A DNA stretch of 64,000 bases, taken from positions 4,963,501-5,027,500 of the forward strand of contig NZ_OY782038.1 in assembly GCF_963677575.1 (NCBI RefSeq). Reading direction: 5' to 3'. Shown one piece after another: positions 56,404 through 64,000 of this stretch (its first letter is position 1; every line of letters starts with the position of its first letter). Position numbers and translations under genes: made by a program. The notes beneath the pieces were generated by a model. That model had not been told where the DNA came from. It was given only the letters and a program-made list of their open reading frames with translations, and did no database searches. This DNA is from an uncultured Draconibacterium sp. (GTDB taxonomy: Bacteria > Bacteroidota > Bacteroidia > Bacteroidales > Prolixibacteraceae).

Positions 56404-57291
56404 GAAGTTGTTTAAAGTTTCCGCAGTAAAATCACGGTAAATGCTATTAAATTCAGTGCTTTCCAATGTATAGCATTTGTTTCAAACCGTACTAAGATTG
56501 CTTTAAATGCATCAAGCCATGCGTTAGTGCGTTCCACAACAAATCTGCATTTATACAGTAAGTCGTCGAATAAGTATTCACGATTTATCCCATTGCGTTT
56601 GTTTTGATCAATATTGCCAATAATTTTTGTTTCCGAACAATAACGGCGGAACTCTCCTGTATCGAAGCCAGAGTCAGCATTTAAGAACAATCCATCGGTG
56701 TGTATCCCTGAGTTTTCCAGAACGGCAATCATTTTCTTTGCCGTTGGAACCAGGTTGTATGCATCATTGTGGTTCCCGTCAATAGGGTCGCTACAAGTTA
56801 GAGGGATGCCTTGGCTGTCCGTTAAAATCAGCATATTACTTGTTTTTGCTTTTTTCCTCCCCTGATAGGCAACTGCTTCTCCTCCACGTTTAGTTGGAGT
56901 ATGTGTACCATCGAGCTGGATACTTGACAAGTCCAGCAAGTGTTTGTATTTGTTCAGGATGTTTTGCCACATCTCATCCCAGCTTCCGTCCTTGCACCAT
57001 TTTTGATAGTGGAAATACACACTTTGCCAGTTGTATTTGCAACGGAAGAATTGTTTCATAGGTAATTGCCTCCATTGACACCCTGTTTTTAATCGATATA
57101 GTATTGCTTCAAGCACCTGATAATCTCTTACTTTTGCATTATTCTTTGAATTCCCAAATTTTAAGTAGGGACAAATCTCTTTTTTATTATACTTTTACTC
57201 AACACGATTTTTTGAAAGAATGATATAAAATGTTGTGTCTCAATATTGAAATATCATTCTTTCTTTTCAACAGTTAACTTTTGACAACTTC
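56404..57291 (-). mobile_element. ISL2-group IS5-family insertion sequence in drmA
   Basis: The element is 888 bp. Its ends GAAGTTGTTTAAAGTT and GAAGTTGTCAAAAGTT are inverted repeats with 14 of the first 16 bases equal, and it is flanked by the 3-bp duplication ATT (56401-56403 and 57292-57294). The ISL2 group makes ANT duplications, so this fits. It lies antisense to drmA. Apart from the start-codon question of its transposase it looks complete. Confidence 0.85.
56412..57116 (-). CDS. IS5-family (ISL2-like) DDE transposase
   Basis: The catalytic residues are visible: Asp in SIQLDGTHTPTKRGGE, Asp in NADSGFDTGEF and Glu in FVVERTNAWLDAFK. Typical IS5 text (RLKTGCQWRQLPMK) is near the start. 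The listed start at 57116 is a GTG giving 234 aa; the frame is open about 25 codons further upstream and that part also looks like the family N-terminus (ICPYLKFGN), so translation may begin at a non-ATG codon near 57190. Its stop codon lies within the left terminal repeat. Confidence 0.85.
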   Translation of the reverse strand: MLEAILYRLKTGCQWRQLPMKQFFRCKYNWQSVYFHYQKWCKDGSWDEMWQNILNKYKHLLDLSSIQLDGTHTPTKRGGEAVAYQGRKKAKTSNMLILTDSQGIPLTCSDPIDGNHNDAYNLVPTAKKMIAVLENSGIHTDGLFLNADSGFDTGEFRRYCSETKIIGNIDQNKRNGINREYLFDDLLYKCRFVVERTNAWLDAFKAILVRFETNAIHWKALNLIAFTVILLRKL

Positions 57292-58194
57292 ATTACAATA
57301 GCTTAAAGGATGTTGGCAGAACTTTCAATAAAATAGTTGATGATATTTCACCTAAAGTTTCAGCTTTACAGAATCTTTTGTCAACATTGCTTTCACCTCT
57401 AAACGGTTCTCACATTCAAAACTACAACTTCAACTTTCGAGGTTTGTCAAGCAGGACAAAAGAGCTAACAAGTAGAATTGAAAGTGCCAAAATAAAAGCA
57501 ACATTAAAGGAGCTCGAAAACGAGTTTTCTCAAAACAAGATTGAACAACATGAAAAAGGTGGAAATTATTTGCAAGATGTAGTTGATTTGGTATTAGCTA
57601 CAAATATGATTTCTGTAGGTATTGACATTGGACGTTTAAATATTATGCTAATAAATGGCATTCCGAAAAATATTGCCGAATACATTCAAGCATCAAGTCG
57701 TGTTGGAAGAAGTACTCAAGGTCTGGTAGTAACACATTTTGACCCTAATCGAGCAAGAGAAAAATCATATTTTGAACATTTTAAAGGGTTTCATCAAGCT
57801 TTTTATAAATCAGTAGAACCGCTGAGTGTTACACCCTTTACAGAAAATACGATTGAAAAAATGATTGCTTCAATTATGGTTACATATGTCAGAAATAAGG
57901 TTCCTGGAATGGCTCAAAATATTAATGCAAAGTATTTTGAAAAGGAAATGATAGACGGGTTGAAATCCTTTGTAAAACAAAGGTTTAGTTCAATGGGTCA
58001 TGAATTGCATGTTTTTGAAAGAACAGTTGATGAACTTTCTTGGGACTGGATTGAACGAATAAAAAATAATTCTGAAATTAAATATGAAGAATTGTTGCAA
58101 CGTCCCTCTTCTGGTGGTGGTAATTGGGAGATAATGCAATCAATGCGTGAAATTGATACAAGTACTTGGTTACAAATAAAAGAGACTTTTTAAA

Positions 58195-60081
58195 ATGGCA
58201 GAGCATAAATATATAGAAACTCAAACACGAAAGATAATAAGTGCTTATGGTGGCGTTGGTTCTATCATTGAAAGTCCACATGGTGCTTTAAAAATTGAAG
58301 AATTCGACAAATGGCCATATTATCAATCATTAATTGAAGACCCTTCAAAAATTGACGACTTCAAGCTTACAGATAATCGATTGCTAAAGCGTTTACAGCA
58401 CGAAAAAGGTTTTCCAAACTTAAAAGAATTTATCTCAATACCTGCAAATACAGCAAACTATAAAGTAAAAAACAAACCATCTGATACAAATTTGGTTATT
58501 GGAGCAGAGTATTTCCCTAAGTGGTTTTATTGTAATAATTGCGATAGATTTCACTCATTAAATGATTGGTGGAAAAAGTGGCAACAGACTATGGAAAAAT
58601 ACCATATCACACCAGATAAATCCGATTTCGTTCCACCAAAATGCTATCACTGTTTTGATGAAGCCAAACAAAGCAATAAAAAGAAATTTTATTTTGAACT
58701 TGAACAAGTTCGGTTTATAATGACCTCGCCAAGTGGCGCAATTAAAGATGTTCCTTGGGAAAGATGGAATAAAGCAATTATTGATAAAAAGGACGAAGAT
58801 TCTGAGGCAGGTCAGATTAAGATTGATTGGGATAATCTATGCTGCGATAATCAGGATTTACGTTACATACAGTCAACTAAATTTTCTGACCTGACAGGGA
58901 TACAAATTAAATGTAAGAATTGTGACACAAAAAATAATATATCAGGTTTGTTTGGATTACGTCTTAAAGATTACAATAAAGATTCTTATAGGAAGCCTGT
59001 AATTAGAACAAGTAACAGTGTATATTATCCAATTATAGTAAACAGTATTTATCTACCTACAAAACGAGATATTGACTTAGAAGACCAGCAGGCAATTAAC
59101 GAATGGGTTGAAGAAGGGGAGGATATTGATTTTATGTATAAAGCTTTAAGAAAAAAATATGAAAAAGAAAAAATCGAATCATATATCAATAATGAGATAC
59201 ATGGAACTTATGAGCCTGAAAATGAATACCGTTTAAGAGAATACAATTTCATTATTGATAATGAGCAACCAAATGATGACAACTTATTGCTTGAACCACA
59301 AAAGACTGATAATATAGATTCATTTGGCATTGATAGATTAACTGCAATAAAAAGATTAAAAGTAACTACAGTTCAAACAGGTTTTACAAGACAAGAACCT
59401 TTAGATAAAGATATGTTTTTGAGCGGGGAAAATTTGGAAAATGCTCCTGTTGAAGCAAAATTTACATCTTCTTTTGGCAATCAGACAAAATATTTGCCAG
59501 CCGTTGAAAATTTTGGAGAAGGAATTTTCTTATCAATCTCAGATAAAAGAATCTCAGATTGGTTGAATAAATCGTTTCAAAACACTGAATTTAAGGATAG
59601 AATAAACAAACTTTGGGACAATAATGCAAACAGAGAGTTTGGCATAAAGAATTTTGTGGACAAACCTCATTTAGCAAAATTTCTATTAATTCATACTTTG
59701 TCGCATTTAATTATGAAAGAGTTGGAATTCCTTTGTGGATATGCAACAACATCATTGAATGAAAGGCTTTTTATTGACCATGAAAATATGCAAGGTATTT
59801 TGATTTATACAGTTGCTGGTGCAGAAGGTAGTTATGGCGGTTTAGTAAGTCAAGCCAACAATAAAGATTTTTTCAGAATTTTAAAATCAGCATTTAATAG
59901 AGCAAATGATTGTTCGTCTGACCCGATTTGTTTTCATTCAGACGGTCAGGGCGTTGGCGGTTTAAATTTAGCGGCATGTTATTCATGTGCTCTTTTACCT
60001 GAAAATGCTTGCGAAGAATTTAATTCGTTTCTGGACAGGGCAGTTCTAATACATGAAGATTATGGATTTATTAATTGTTAA
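58195..60081 (+). CDS. drmB: DUF1998-domain protein, DrmB-like
   Basis: This 628-aa protein has a Cys pair at 113/116 (FYCNNC) and another at 150/153 (CYHCF), a further CKNC near 240, and a C-terminal DUF1998 domain: LLIHTLSHLIMKELEF near 497, GSYGGLV near 547 and GGLNLAACYSCALLPENACE near 585. DUF1998 proteins pair with a helicase in DISARM, where DrmAB binds and unwinds DNA with a free 5' end. It starts 1 nt after the drmA stop. It is intact but its helicase partner is broken. Confidence 0.85.
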   Translation: MAEHKYIETQTRKIISAYGGVGSIIESPHGALKIEEFDKWPYYQSLIEDPSKIDDFKLTDNRLLKRLQHEKGFPNLKEFISIPANTANYKVKNKPSDTNLVIGAEYFPKWFYCNNCDRFHSLNDWWKKWQQTMEKYHITPDKSDFVPPKCYHCFDEAKQSNKKKFYFELEQVRFIMTSPSGAIKDVPWERWNKAIIDKKDEDSEAGQIKIDWDNLCCDNQDLRYIQSTKFSDLTGIQIKCKNCDTKNNISGLFGLRLKDYNKDSYRKPVIRTSNSVYYPIIVNSIYLPTKRDIDLEDQQAINEWVEEGEDIDFMYKALRKKYEKEKIESYINNEIHGTYEPENEYRLREYNFIIDNEQPNDDNLLLEPQKTDNIDSFGIDRLTAIKRLKVTTVQTGFTRQEPLDKDMFLSGENLENAPVEAKFTSSFGNQTKYLPAVENFGEGIFLSISDKRISDWLNKSFQNTEFKDRINKLWDNNANREFGIKNFVDKPHLAKFLLIHTLSHLIMKELEFLCGYATTSLNERLFIDHENMQGILIYTVAGAEGSYGGLVSQANNKDFFRILKSAFNRANDCSSDPICFHSDGQGVGGLNLAACYSCALLPENACEEFNSFLDRAVLIHEDYGFINC

Positions 60082-60154
60082 GAGCCAACATGCATAGTTG
60101 AGCGTCTTTGGAGTTCATAGAGGTTAAACCTTTTATAAAATTGTAGTCAATCCG

Positions 60155-60379
60155 TTATAAGTAGTCCCCAAGATCAAAGTTCCCTAAATCTTTGATTGGG
60201 AAATTTCTGTCAGTGGTTTCATTCAACTCAGCCTCATACAAATCTAGGATAGCAGTTACTTGTTGTTCTCCGTTTTCTACCTGCTTTATTCTTTCCACTT
60301 CCTCATATTTAGCCATCCGTTCTAACGATAGTATAGTAAGTGCTTCTTCCTTGGCCTTGCTTTTGAATGAGGTTCTCAT
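60155..60379 (-). pseudogene. Duplicated 3' tail of traD
   Basis: The frame (74 codons) ends with a segment like the TraD C-terminus: KQVENGEQQVTAILDLYEA against KQTENGEQQVVAILDSCEA, followed by LGNFDLGDYL against DEFDLGRYL. Its N-terminal 30 residues do not match TraD, and the 5' part overlaps the end of the AlbA-type gene. The nucleotide match is roughly 80 percent over about 90 bp by eye. It is probably a relic of a duplication when the AlbA-type gene was inserted, though a short expressed peptide cannot be excluded. Confidence 0.65.
60205..60295 (-). repeat. traD-tail direct repeat, copy 1
   Basis: This resembles 61890-61980 in the same orientation, including CATTCAACTCAGCCTCA and GTTCTCCGTTTTCT. 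Together they bracket the AlbA-type gene and could recombine to remove it. Confidence 0.65.
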
Positions 60380-61736
60380 TAACTAGTTCTGAAAGAATTT
60401 CATACGTTTTAGTATTCTTCAACCCAATTAATTCTGCTGCCTTCTTTCTTGATATTTTATGATTATCCAGTAAGAAAAGAAGAATATCTTGTTTTTCTTT
60501 CTCTAATCGTTCGTAATCGTTCGTAATCGTTCGCAGCCGTTCGTAATCATTCGTAACTGTTTGTAATTCTGCTTGTGACTCTGCCTGTTTATCATCTGTA
60601 GTTATTTGTGGCCGTATAATCTCTACATCAAAAAAGTCATTCTTTTCTTCAATCTTAGGAGTATGGAGTCCGTATGTTTTACAATCGTTAATGATGCGGT
60701 TAATTCCGCTTCCCCATTGTTCTATCAGGTTTAACTCCTTAAACACATGAGCCACTACACGGTTACGGGCCTCGCTTCGTCCGTTAAATACATCTTCAAT
60801 AGTTATGCTGTGAGGCAAACTACCGGGCGATACAACATTTACAATGTCATCGTAAATACCCACTTTAATGTCTCTGCCACGATTTATGTAATCACGATGG
60901 ATAATGGCATTAATCAAGGCTTCACGCAAAGCAGAAACTGGGATTTCGTAAGTATCTGTTCTTTGAAGTCCTTTAATTTCGCCCTTTAAGTTGATATGGT
61001 TTAACACAAAACTTTGGGTATTTTCAAGTATCGAGAATATATCACCATCGTATTCCTTTTTATCGGTAAATACTGACATGGTGGTACCTTTAAACCGGGC
61101 ACACTTTACAACACAATGAGAGAATTTGCCCAGAATAATCATTAATGCGTTAGTAGGATACACCTTGTCATTTTCCGTTTTTATGAGTTTGAGGTTTACC
61201 AGTTTCTCATTATTGAGCGGTTTCCCAATGTTCTCAAACTTTTTTAGCAAAGGGGTGATGTCCAACTCCGCAAATTCAACATCATAGCATATCTCTTCAT
61301 CGAAACTGACATGTCTTTTCTGACGTTCCAGTTCGGCAATGGTTTCAAAATCTGCTGCTCTATTCGTGGCTCCAAGCCTGATGTATGTACCATCAGCTTT
61401 GCCCTGGCTTTTTAAGAAGTAAGGCTTTAGATTTCCGCGGGCCACTTCAATAACCAAAACTATTTTTCCTTCGATATTTACATTGTATATCTCAGGCATA
61501 ATCCCCGGCGAACAATTATCGGCAATGATGGATGCAATTTTATCCTGCATCTCAAAAATCAAGGTATCATCAACTCCAACAATCTCACGTTCATCATTCA
61601 CGCCAATAATAAGCTTTCCGCCACCTGTATTGGAGAAGGCAATAACCGTTTTGGCAATGTTTTCATTCTTTGGAAAAGCCTCTTTAAATTCAATCGTTTT
61701 GCTTTCTCCATTTTTTATTTGTTCAGCTAATGTCAT
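60309..61736 (-). CDS. AlbA_2-domain ATP-binding regulator
   Basis: The start at 61736 (MTLAEQIKNGESKTIEFKEAF) is typical of AlbA_2 proteins and gives 475 aa; the frame is open to 61841 with a GTG start, less likely. The N-terminal AlbA_2 domain has GGGKLIIGVND, and the middle carries an ATP-binding-like region with ALREALINAIIHRDY and LNLIEQWGSGINRI. A winged helix at the C-terminus (ISRKKAAELIGL, TYEILSELVNENLI) should bind DNA. The linker contains a 10-nt tandem repeat. It is likely a transcription regulator, perhaps of the tra or cargo genes. It lies between traD and its duplicated tail. Confidence 0.85.
   Translation of the reverse strand: MTLAEQIKNGESKTIEFKEAFPKNENIAKTVIAFSNTGGGKLIIGVNDEREIVGVDDTLIFEMQDKIASIIADNCSPGIMPEIYNVNIEGKIVLVIEVARGNLKPYFLKSQGKADGTYIRLGATNRAADFETIAELERQKRHVSFDEEICYDVEFAELDITPLLKKFENIGKPLNNEKLVNLKLIKTENDKVYPTNALMIILGKFSHCVVKCARFKGTTMSVFTDKKEYDGDIFSILENTQSFVLNHINLKGEIKGLQRTDTYEIPVSALREALINAIIHRDYINRGRDIKVGIYDDIVNVVSPGSLPHSITIEDVFNGRSEARNRVVAHVFKELNLIEQWGSGINRIINDCKTYGLHTPKIEEKNDFFDVEIIRPQITTDDKQAESQAELQTVTNDYERLRTITNDYERLEKEKQDILLFLLDNHKISRKKAAELIGLKNTKTYEILSELVNENLIQKQGQGRSTYYTIVRTDG
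60501..60570 (-). repeat. 10-nt tandem repeat inside the AlbA-type gene
   Basis: Seven consecutive 10-nt units fit the plus-strand consensus TCGTAATCGT, two of them identical and the others with one to four changes. In protein it reads as repeated TNDYERL blocks. As 10 is not a multiple of three, gain or loss of one unit would shift the frame before the C-terminal winged helix. Confidence 0.85.
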
Positions 61737-61837
61737 AGTGTAATACCAATTTTTGCCAATTGCTTCGACAATTCTGTCAAAATTATAAAAATTACCAGAC
61801 ATATTTTTTAACCTATTATCGTTGTTTTGGGTAGTTC

Positions 61838-62497
61838 TCACAAATACCTCCCCAAATCAAACTCATCCACATTACCATTCTCTGATTCTACTGTTGAGGT
61901 TCCATTCAACTCAGCCTCACACGAATCCAAAATAGCAACAACTTGCTGTTCTCCGTTTTCTGTCTGCTTTACGAACTGATCAAACAACTCGGTATTTTCC
62001 ACTTTTTCAATGATTTTGGCAGCCCTTACCATGTGTGCCTGAGACAGATCATGTAAATGTGTATTGATAGCCTCTGACATCTCGGCTAATTCATCATAGC
62101 TGGCACCGGTTGCCAGGGAGTGAATAGATTCTGTTTCTTCAAGCAGGTACAAATCTTCTTCATCCTCTTCCAGTTCATCCAGTTGGTAGTTGGGTTCAAT
62201 ATCCACATCAATGTCCAACAAGGCTTCCTCGCGGGTATAGAAAACCTGCTCCATTTCTTCAGGTGGAACGACGAGTCGGTTGTTTGATTTGTTTTGATCA
62301 GTGTGTCCCGTTTGTTGAGGCTGTAATCCAACTTTTGTTCGACTTGCTCCAATAATCTGGCCGCCGTTTTCTGGAGTGCCAACATCAGGTTCGGCCTTCC
62401 TCCTGGTTTTACCCTCACTTAAAACGAAATAACCAATTGACAGGACGGTGCTCATAGCAACAACTGTCAGTATAATATCAGCAAATGTTATTGTCAT
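61838..62497 (-). CDS. traD: Conjugative transfer protein TraD
   Basis: This 219-aa protein starts with one hydrophobic segment (ADIILTVVAMSTVLSIGYFV), followed by an acidic, flexible region (LDELEEDEEDLYLLEE) and a helical C-terminus ending FDLGRYL. It follows the DUF3408 gene with a 4-nt overlap, the position of TraD in CTnDOT-type operons. Its function is unknown. The tail is duplicated at 60155-60379. Confidence 0.8.
   Translation of the reverse strand: MTITFADIILTVVAMSTVLSIGYFVLSEGKTRRKAEPDVGTPENGGQIIGASRTKVGLQPQQTGHTDQNKSNNRLVVPPEEMEQVFYTREEALLDIDVDIEPNYQLDELEEDEEDLYLLEETESIHSLATGASYDELAEMSEAINTHLHDLSQAHMVRAAKIIEKVENTELFDQFVKQTENGEQQVVAILDSCEAELNGTSTVESENGNVDEFDLGRYL
61890..61980 (-). 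repeat. traD-tail direct repeat, copy 2
   Basis: Partner of 60205-60295, located within the intact traD gene. Confidence 0.65.
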
Positions 62498-62856
62498 TGG
62501 AAAGGCTGTTTAATGTTTTCATTAAAAAGGCGGATGATTTCCTCCTTGTACTGCTCAAAATGATTGGTTACGATAGCTTCTACATAACCTCCGAGAGTGG
62601 ATTTGTCTCCACCAATTGACGCTACTATCTTTTTAAGTTCTCCGATCATATCCTTATTCAGGTAGACCGTACTTTTCTCACCTTCGCTTCCTCGTTGCAG
62701 GAAGTTGGAGATATAGTCAGAGGAACTGGTTTTGGGAATTACAGGTTCCTTTTCTCTTTGAGAACTACCAGCTGTTTTTTGCGGTTTCTCCTTACTCGGA
62801 TTGCCACCACCTTGGGCGACCATCTTCATAAATTCATTATCATCAACTTCTTTCAT
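62494..62856 (-). CDS. DUF3408 protein of the conjugative element
   Basis: This 120-aa protein has a disordered N-terminal half rich in Lys, Ser and Pro. The C-terminal ribbon-helix-helix-like domain (STVYLNKDMIGELKKIVASI, GGYVEAIVTNHF) is typical of DUF3408 proteins in Bacteroides conjugative transposons, usually found between traA and traD. It probably binds DNA and may act with the ParA-like TraA. It overlaps traA by 14 nt and traD by 4 nt. Confidence 0.85.
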   Translation of the reverse strand: MKEVDDNEFMKMVAQGGGNPSKEKPQKTAGSSQREKEPVIPKTSSSDYISNFLQRGSEGEKSTVYLNKDMIGELKKIVASIGGDKSTLGGYVEAIVTNHFEQYKEEIIRLFNENIKQPFQ

Positions 62857-63622
62857 GGCTTTCTTTGTTTAGTTTTTCAGTTACTTCATTAATCAGCTCT
62901 GTGATGTTACTTCCTCTGGACATTTGCTTGTCGGGCGGAAAGAGGGTCGAACGGAAAGGACGTTGACCTGCTCGGAGCATTTCTTTACGGTATCGCTTGG
63001 TATCGGGTATTCGGGTTTGTAAAAGATGAAGTCCTAAGCTCGTAATCCCTTTGGCATAAATATCGTATAGGGCTGTTTTCTCCCGTTTGTCCACCATATT
63101 CCAGAACAGGTAGAGGTTCTTTTGTGGAGACTCTTTAATCATTTCATTGATCGCTTTGGCAAAATTCAGACTGCTTTCCAATACCACCCGGTCTGCGCTG
63201 ATGGGGACAAGAAAAACATCCATTTTAGAAAGCAGTTTAAACATGCCGGAGGTGTTAACCGTGCCCGGAATATCAAACAATACCAGGTCAATCTCGTCAT
63301 CCGTTTGCTCCAAATGTGCTTCAACAACTTCAAGGGCCGATCCGGCAGAAGCTTTCAGGATGGTATAGGCTTTCTTATTCAGTTGGGTGAACTGTTCATA
63401 GGCTAAGGCTTTGAGTTGTTTGTCTGATGAGACGGTTTCTATTTCCCGTTCCCGCATCTGGTAAATGCTGTGTTGGGGATAGTCGCAATCCACCACTAAA
63501 ACATTAAGCCCTTTTTCGTAGTGCAGGTAACTTGCCGTAAGTATGGTAAAAGTTGTTTTGCCTACGCCGCCCTTCTGAGTGGCATAAGCAACAAATAGAG
63601 GTTGATTCATTTGTTTGTTCAT
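62843..63622 (-). CDS. traA: ParA-family ATPase TraA
   Basis: This 259-aa protein has the deviant Walker A of ParA/MinD proteins (KGGVGKTT at 17-24), DCDYPQHS near 46, and the Walker B region DLVLFDIPGT near 115. It is TraA, the first gene of CTnDOT-type tra operons, possibly placing the relaxosome or DNA at the mating apparatus. It overlaps the DUF3408 gene, so the two are coupled. A start at the second Met (63610) is also possible. Confidence 0.92.
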   Translation of the reverse strand: MNKQMNQPLFVAYATQKGGVGKTTFTILTASYLHYEKGLNVLVVDCDYPQHSIYQMREREIETVSSDKQLKALAYEQFTQLNKKAYTILKASAGSALEVVEAHLEQTDDEIDLVLFDIPGTVNTSGMFKLLSKMDVFLVPISADRVVLESSLNFAKAINEMIKESPQKNLYLFWNMVDKREKTALYDIYAKGITSLGLHLLQTRIPDTKRYRKEMLRAGQRPFRSTLFPPDKQMSRGSNITELINEVTEKLNKESHERS

Positions 63623-64000
63623 TGCTGTAATTATTTAAGTTTCTGTTTGAATATCCATTCATCTAATTGCTCACGCTTTTATTCATTGGCATGTATGCAC
63701 ATTCACGCAAATCTTCATTCATTTGGGAACCTACATATTTGAGCCTGCAGGTACTTTTATCCGTATTTAAGCATACCTGCATTTCCTTATTTGTGTGAGG
63801 ATATATCCGGGCAATTGCTCAAATATCCATTTGCGCATTTGTACAATTGTGTATTTGTTTCCACACTTATTTGAATGCCTGTGTCTCTACCTGATTTTAT
63901 ACTCCATTACATGCTCTTTTAAAGGTTTATTCAGGTGACTGCCTGAACATTTACAGGGCAAACAAAAGCAAAATATTAAAGCACTTAAGCAGATGTGGTT
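63623..64000. other. Non-coding region upstream of traA with many short ATTTG motifs
   Basis: No gene is seen. ATTTG occurs at least seven times between about 63720 and 63870, often preceded by C or T, together with several ATTCA motifs nearer traA. In this family the region upstream of traA usually lies next to mobilisation genes and oriT, so the motifs may be binding sites or simply low-complexity sequence. It should also hold the traA promoter. Confidence 0.4.

Larger units (their letters stand above)
53625..58193 (+). pseudogene. drmA: DrmA-like helicase gene interrupted by an IS element
   Basis: The 5' part (53625-56402, 926 codons) has the first helicase motifs: PTGGGKTEAYL near 565, a Cys zinc site (CPWCGTKF with CVNKNCSF) near 694-725, DELH in QDELHLLSGPLG near 793 and ASTATTRN near 828. 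The 3' part (57294-58193, 299 codons plus stop) has DIGRLNIMLINGIPKN and motif VI SSRVGR. Removing the IS and one ATT duplicate restores one 1225-codon frame. DrmA together with DrmB forms the core of DISARM defence. As it stands the gene gives a helicase lacking its second RecA lobe, so the system is probably inactive unless the IS excises. Confidence 0.8.

Noticed and set aside
60501..60570. CRISPR-type repeats
   Set aside because: Units are only 10 nt, have no spacers and lie inside a coding region.

Overview
KIND OF ORGANISM. The window looks like Bacteroidota (class Bacteroidia or a relative). Reasons: a CTnDOT-type tra operon (traE-F-G-I-J-K-L-M-N order with DUF4134/4133/4141/4138-type proteins), FISUMP-type lipoproteins, giant surface proteins combining SprB-like repeats with Rhs/YD repeats, few Shine-Dalgarno-like leaders, and at least one TAnnTTTG-type -7 box. 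Most of the DNA is AT-rich; the Rhs core at about 5.9-9.3 kb is visibly richer in GC. No rRNA, tRNA or CRISPR array was seen, so the species is not resolved. LAYOUT. (1) 0-3.5 kb: two small lipoprotein genes, one split by an in-frame amber codon, then a complete Tn5-like IS4-family insertion sequence sitting inside a palindrome. (2) 3.5-27.7 kb: one long minus-strand toxin-like operon bracketed by about 65-bp direct repeats. In transcription order it has a lipoprotein, a 1892-aa SpvB/Rhs-like protein, a small exported protein, a 1502-aa exported protein, another small exported protein, a 3527-aa SprB/Rhs protein with a variable C-terminal tip, a 14-nt-overlapping small membrane protein (immunity candidate), and a helical 219-aa protein behind a 21-nt minisatellite. 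(3) 27.7-34 kb: an array of plus-strand cassettes (NlpC/P60-like peptidase plus partner, GHKL ATPase fused to a nuclease-like domain, SIR2-like protein). They are preceded by roughly 60-nt imperfect inverted repeats resembling integron attC sites, and include an IS1182 relic. (4) 34-41.5 kb: a divergent pair, a 1425-aa SIR2 protein and a 1026-aa UPF1-like helicase. (5) 41.9-64 kb: part of an integrative conjugative element: RadC-like protein, B-box membrane protein, traN to traE, then after an interruption traD, a DUF3408 protein and traA. The interruption (51.2-60.1 kb, opposite strand) is a DISARM-like cassette: an 804-aa protein (DrmE-like by position only), a DrmA-like helicase split by an ISL2-group IS, and a DUF1998 protein (DrmB-like). 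Next to it an AlbA-type regulator is flanked by a duplicated traD tail. HOW IT FITS TOGETHER. The tra genes encode the mating channel and ATPase of a conjugative element. The SIR2, GHKL-nuclease, helicase and DISARM-like genes are probable anti-phage or anti-plasmid cargo. The Rhs operon probably acts in competition between cells. The strongest candidates for something undescribed are the cassette array with attC-like sites, the GHKL-nuclease fusion, the SIR2/helicase pair, and the insertion of a defence cassette between traD and traE. All function calls come from reading motifs; no database search was run.
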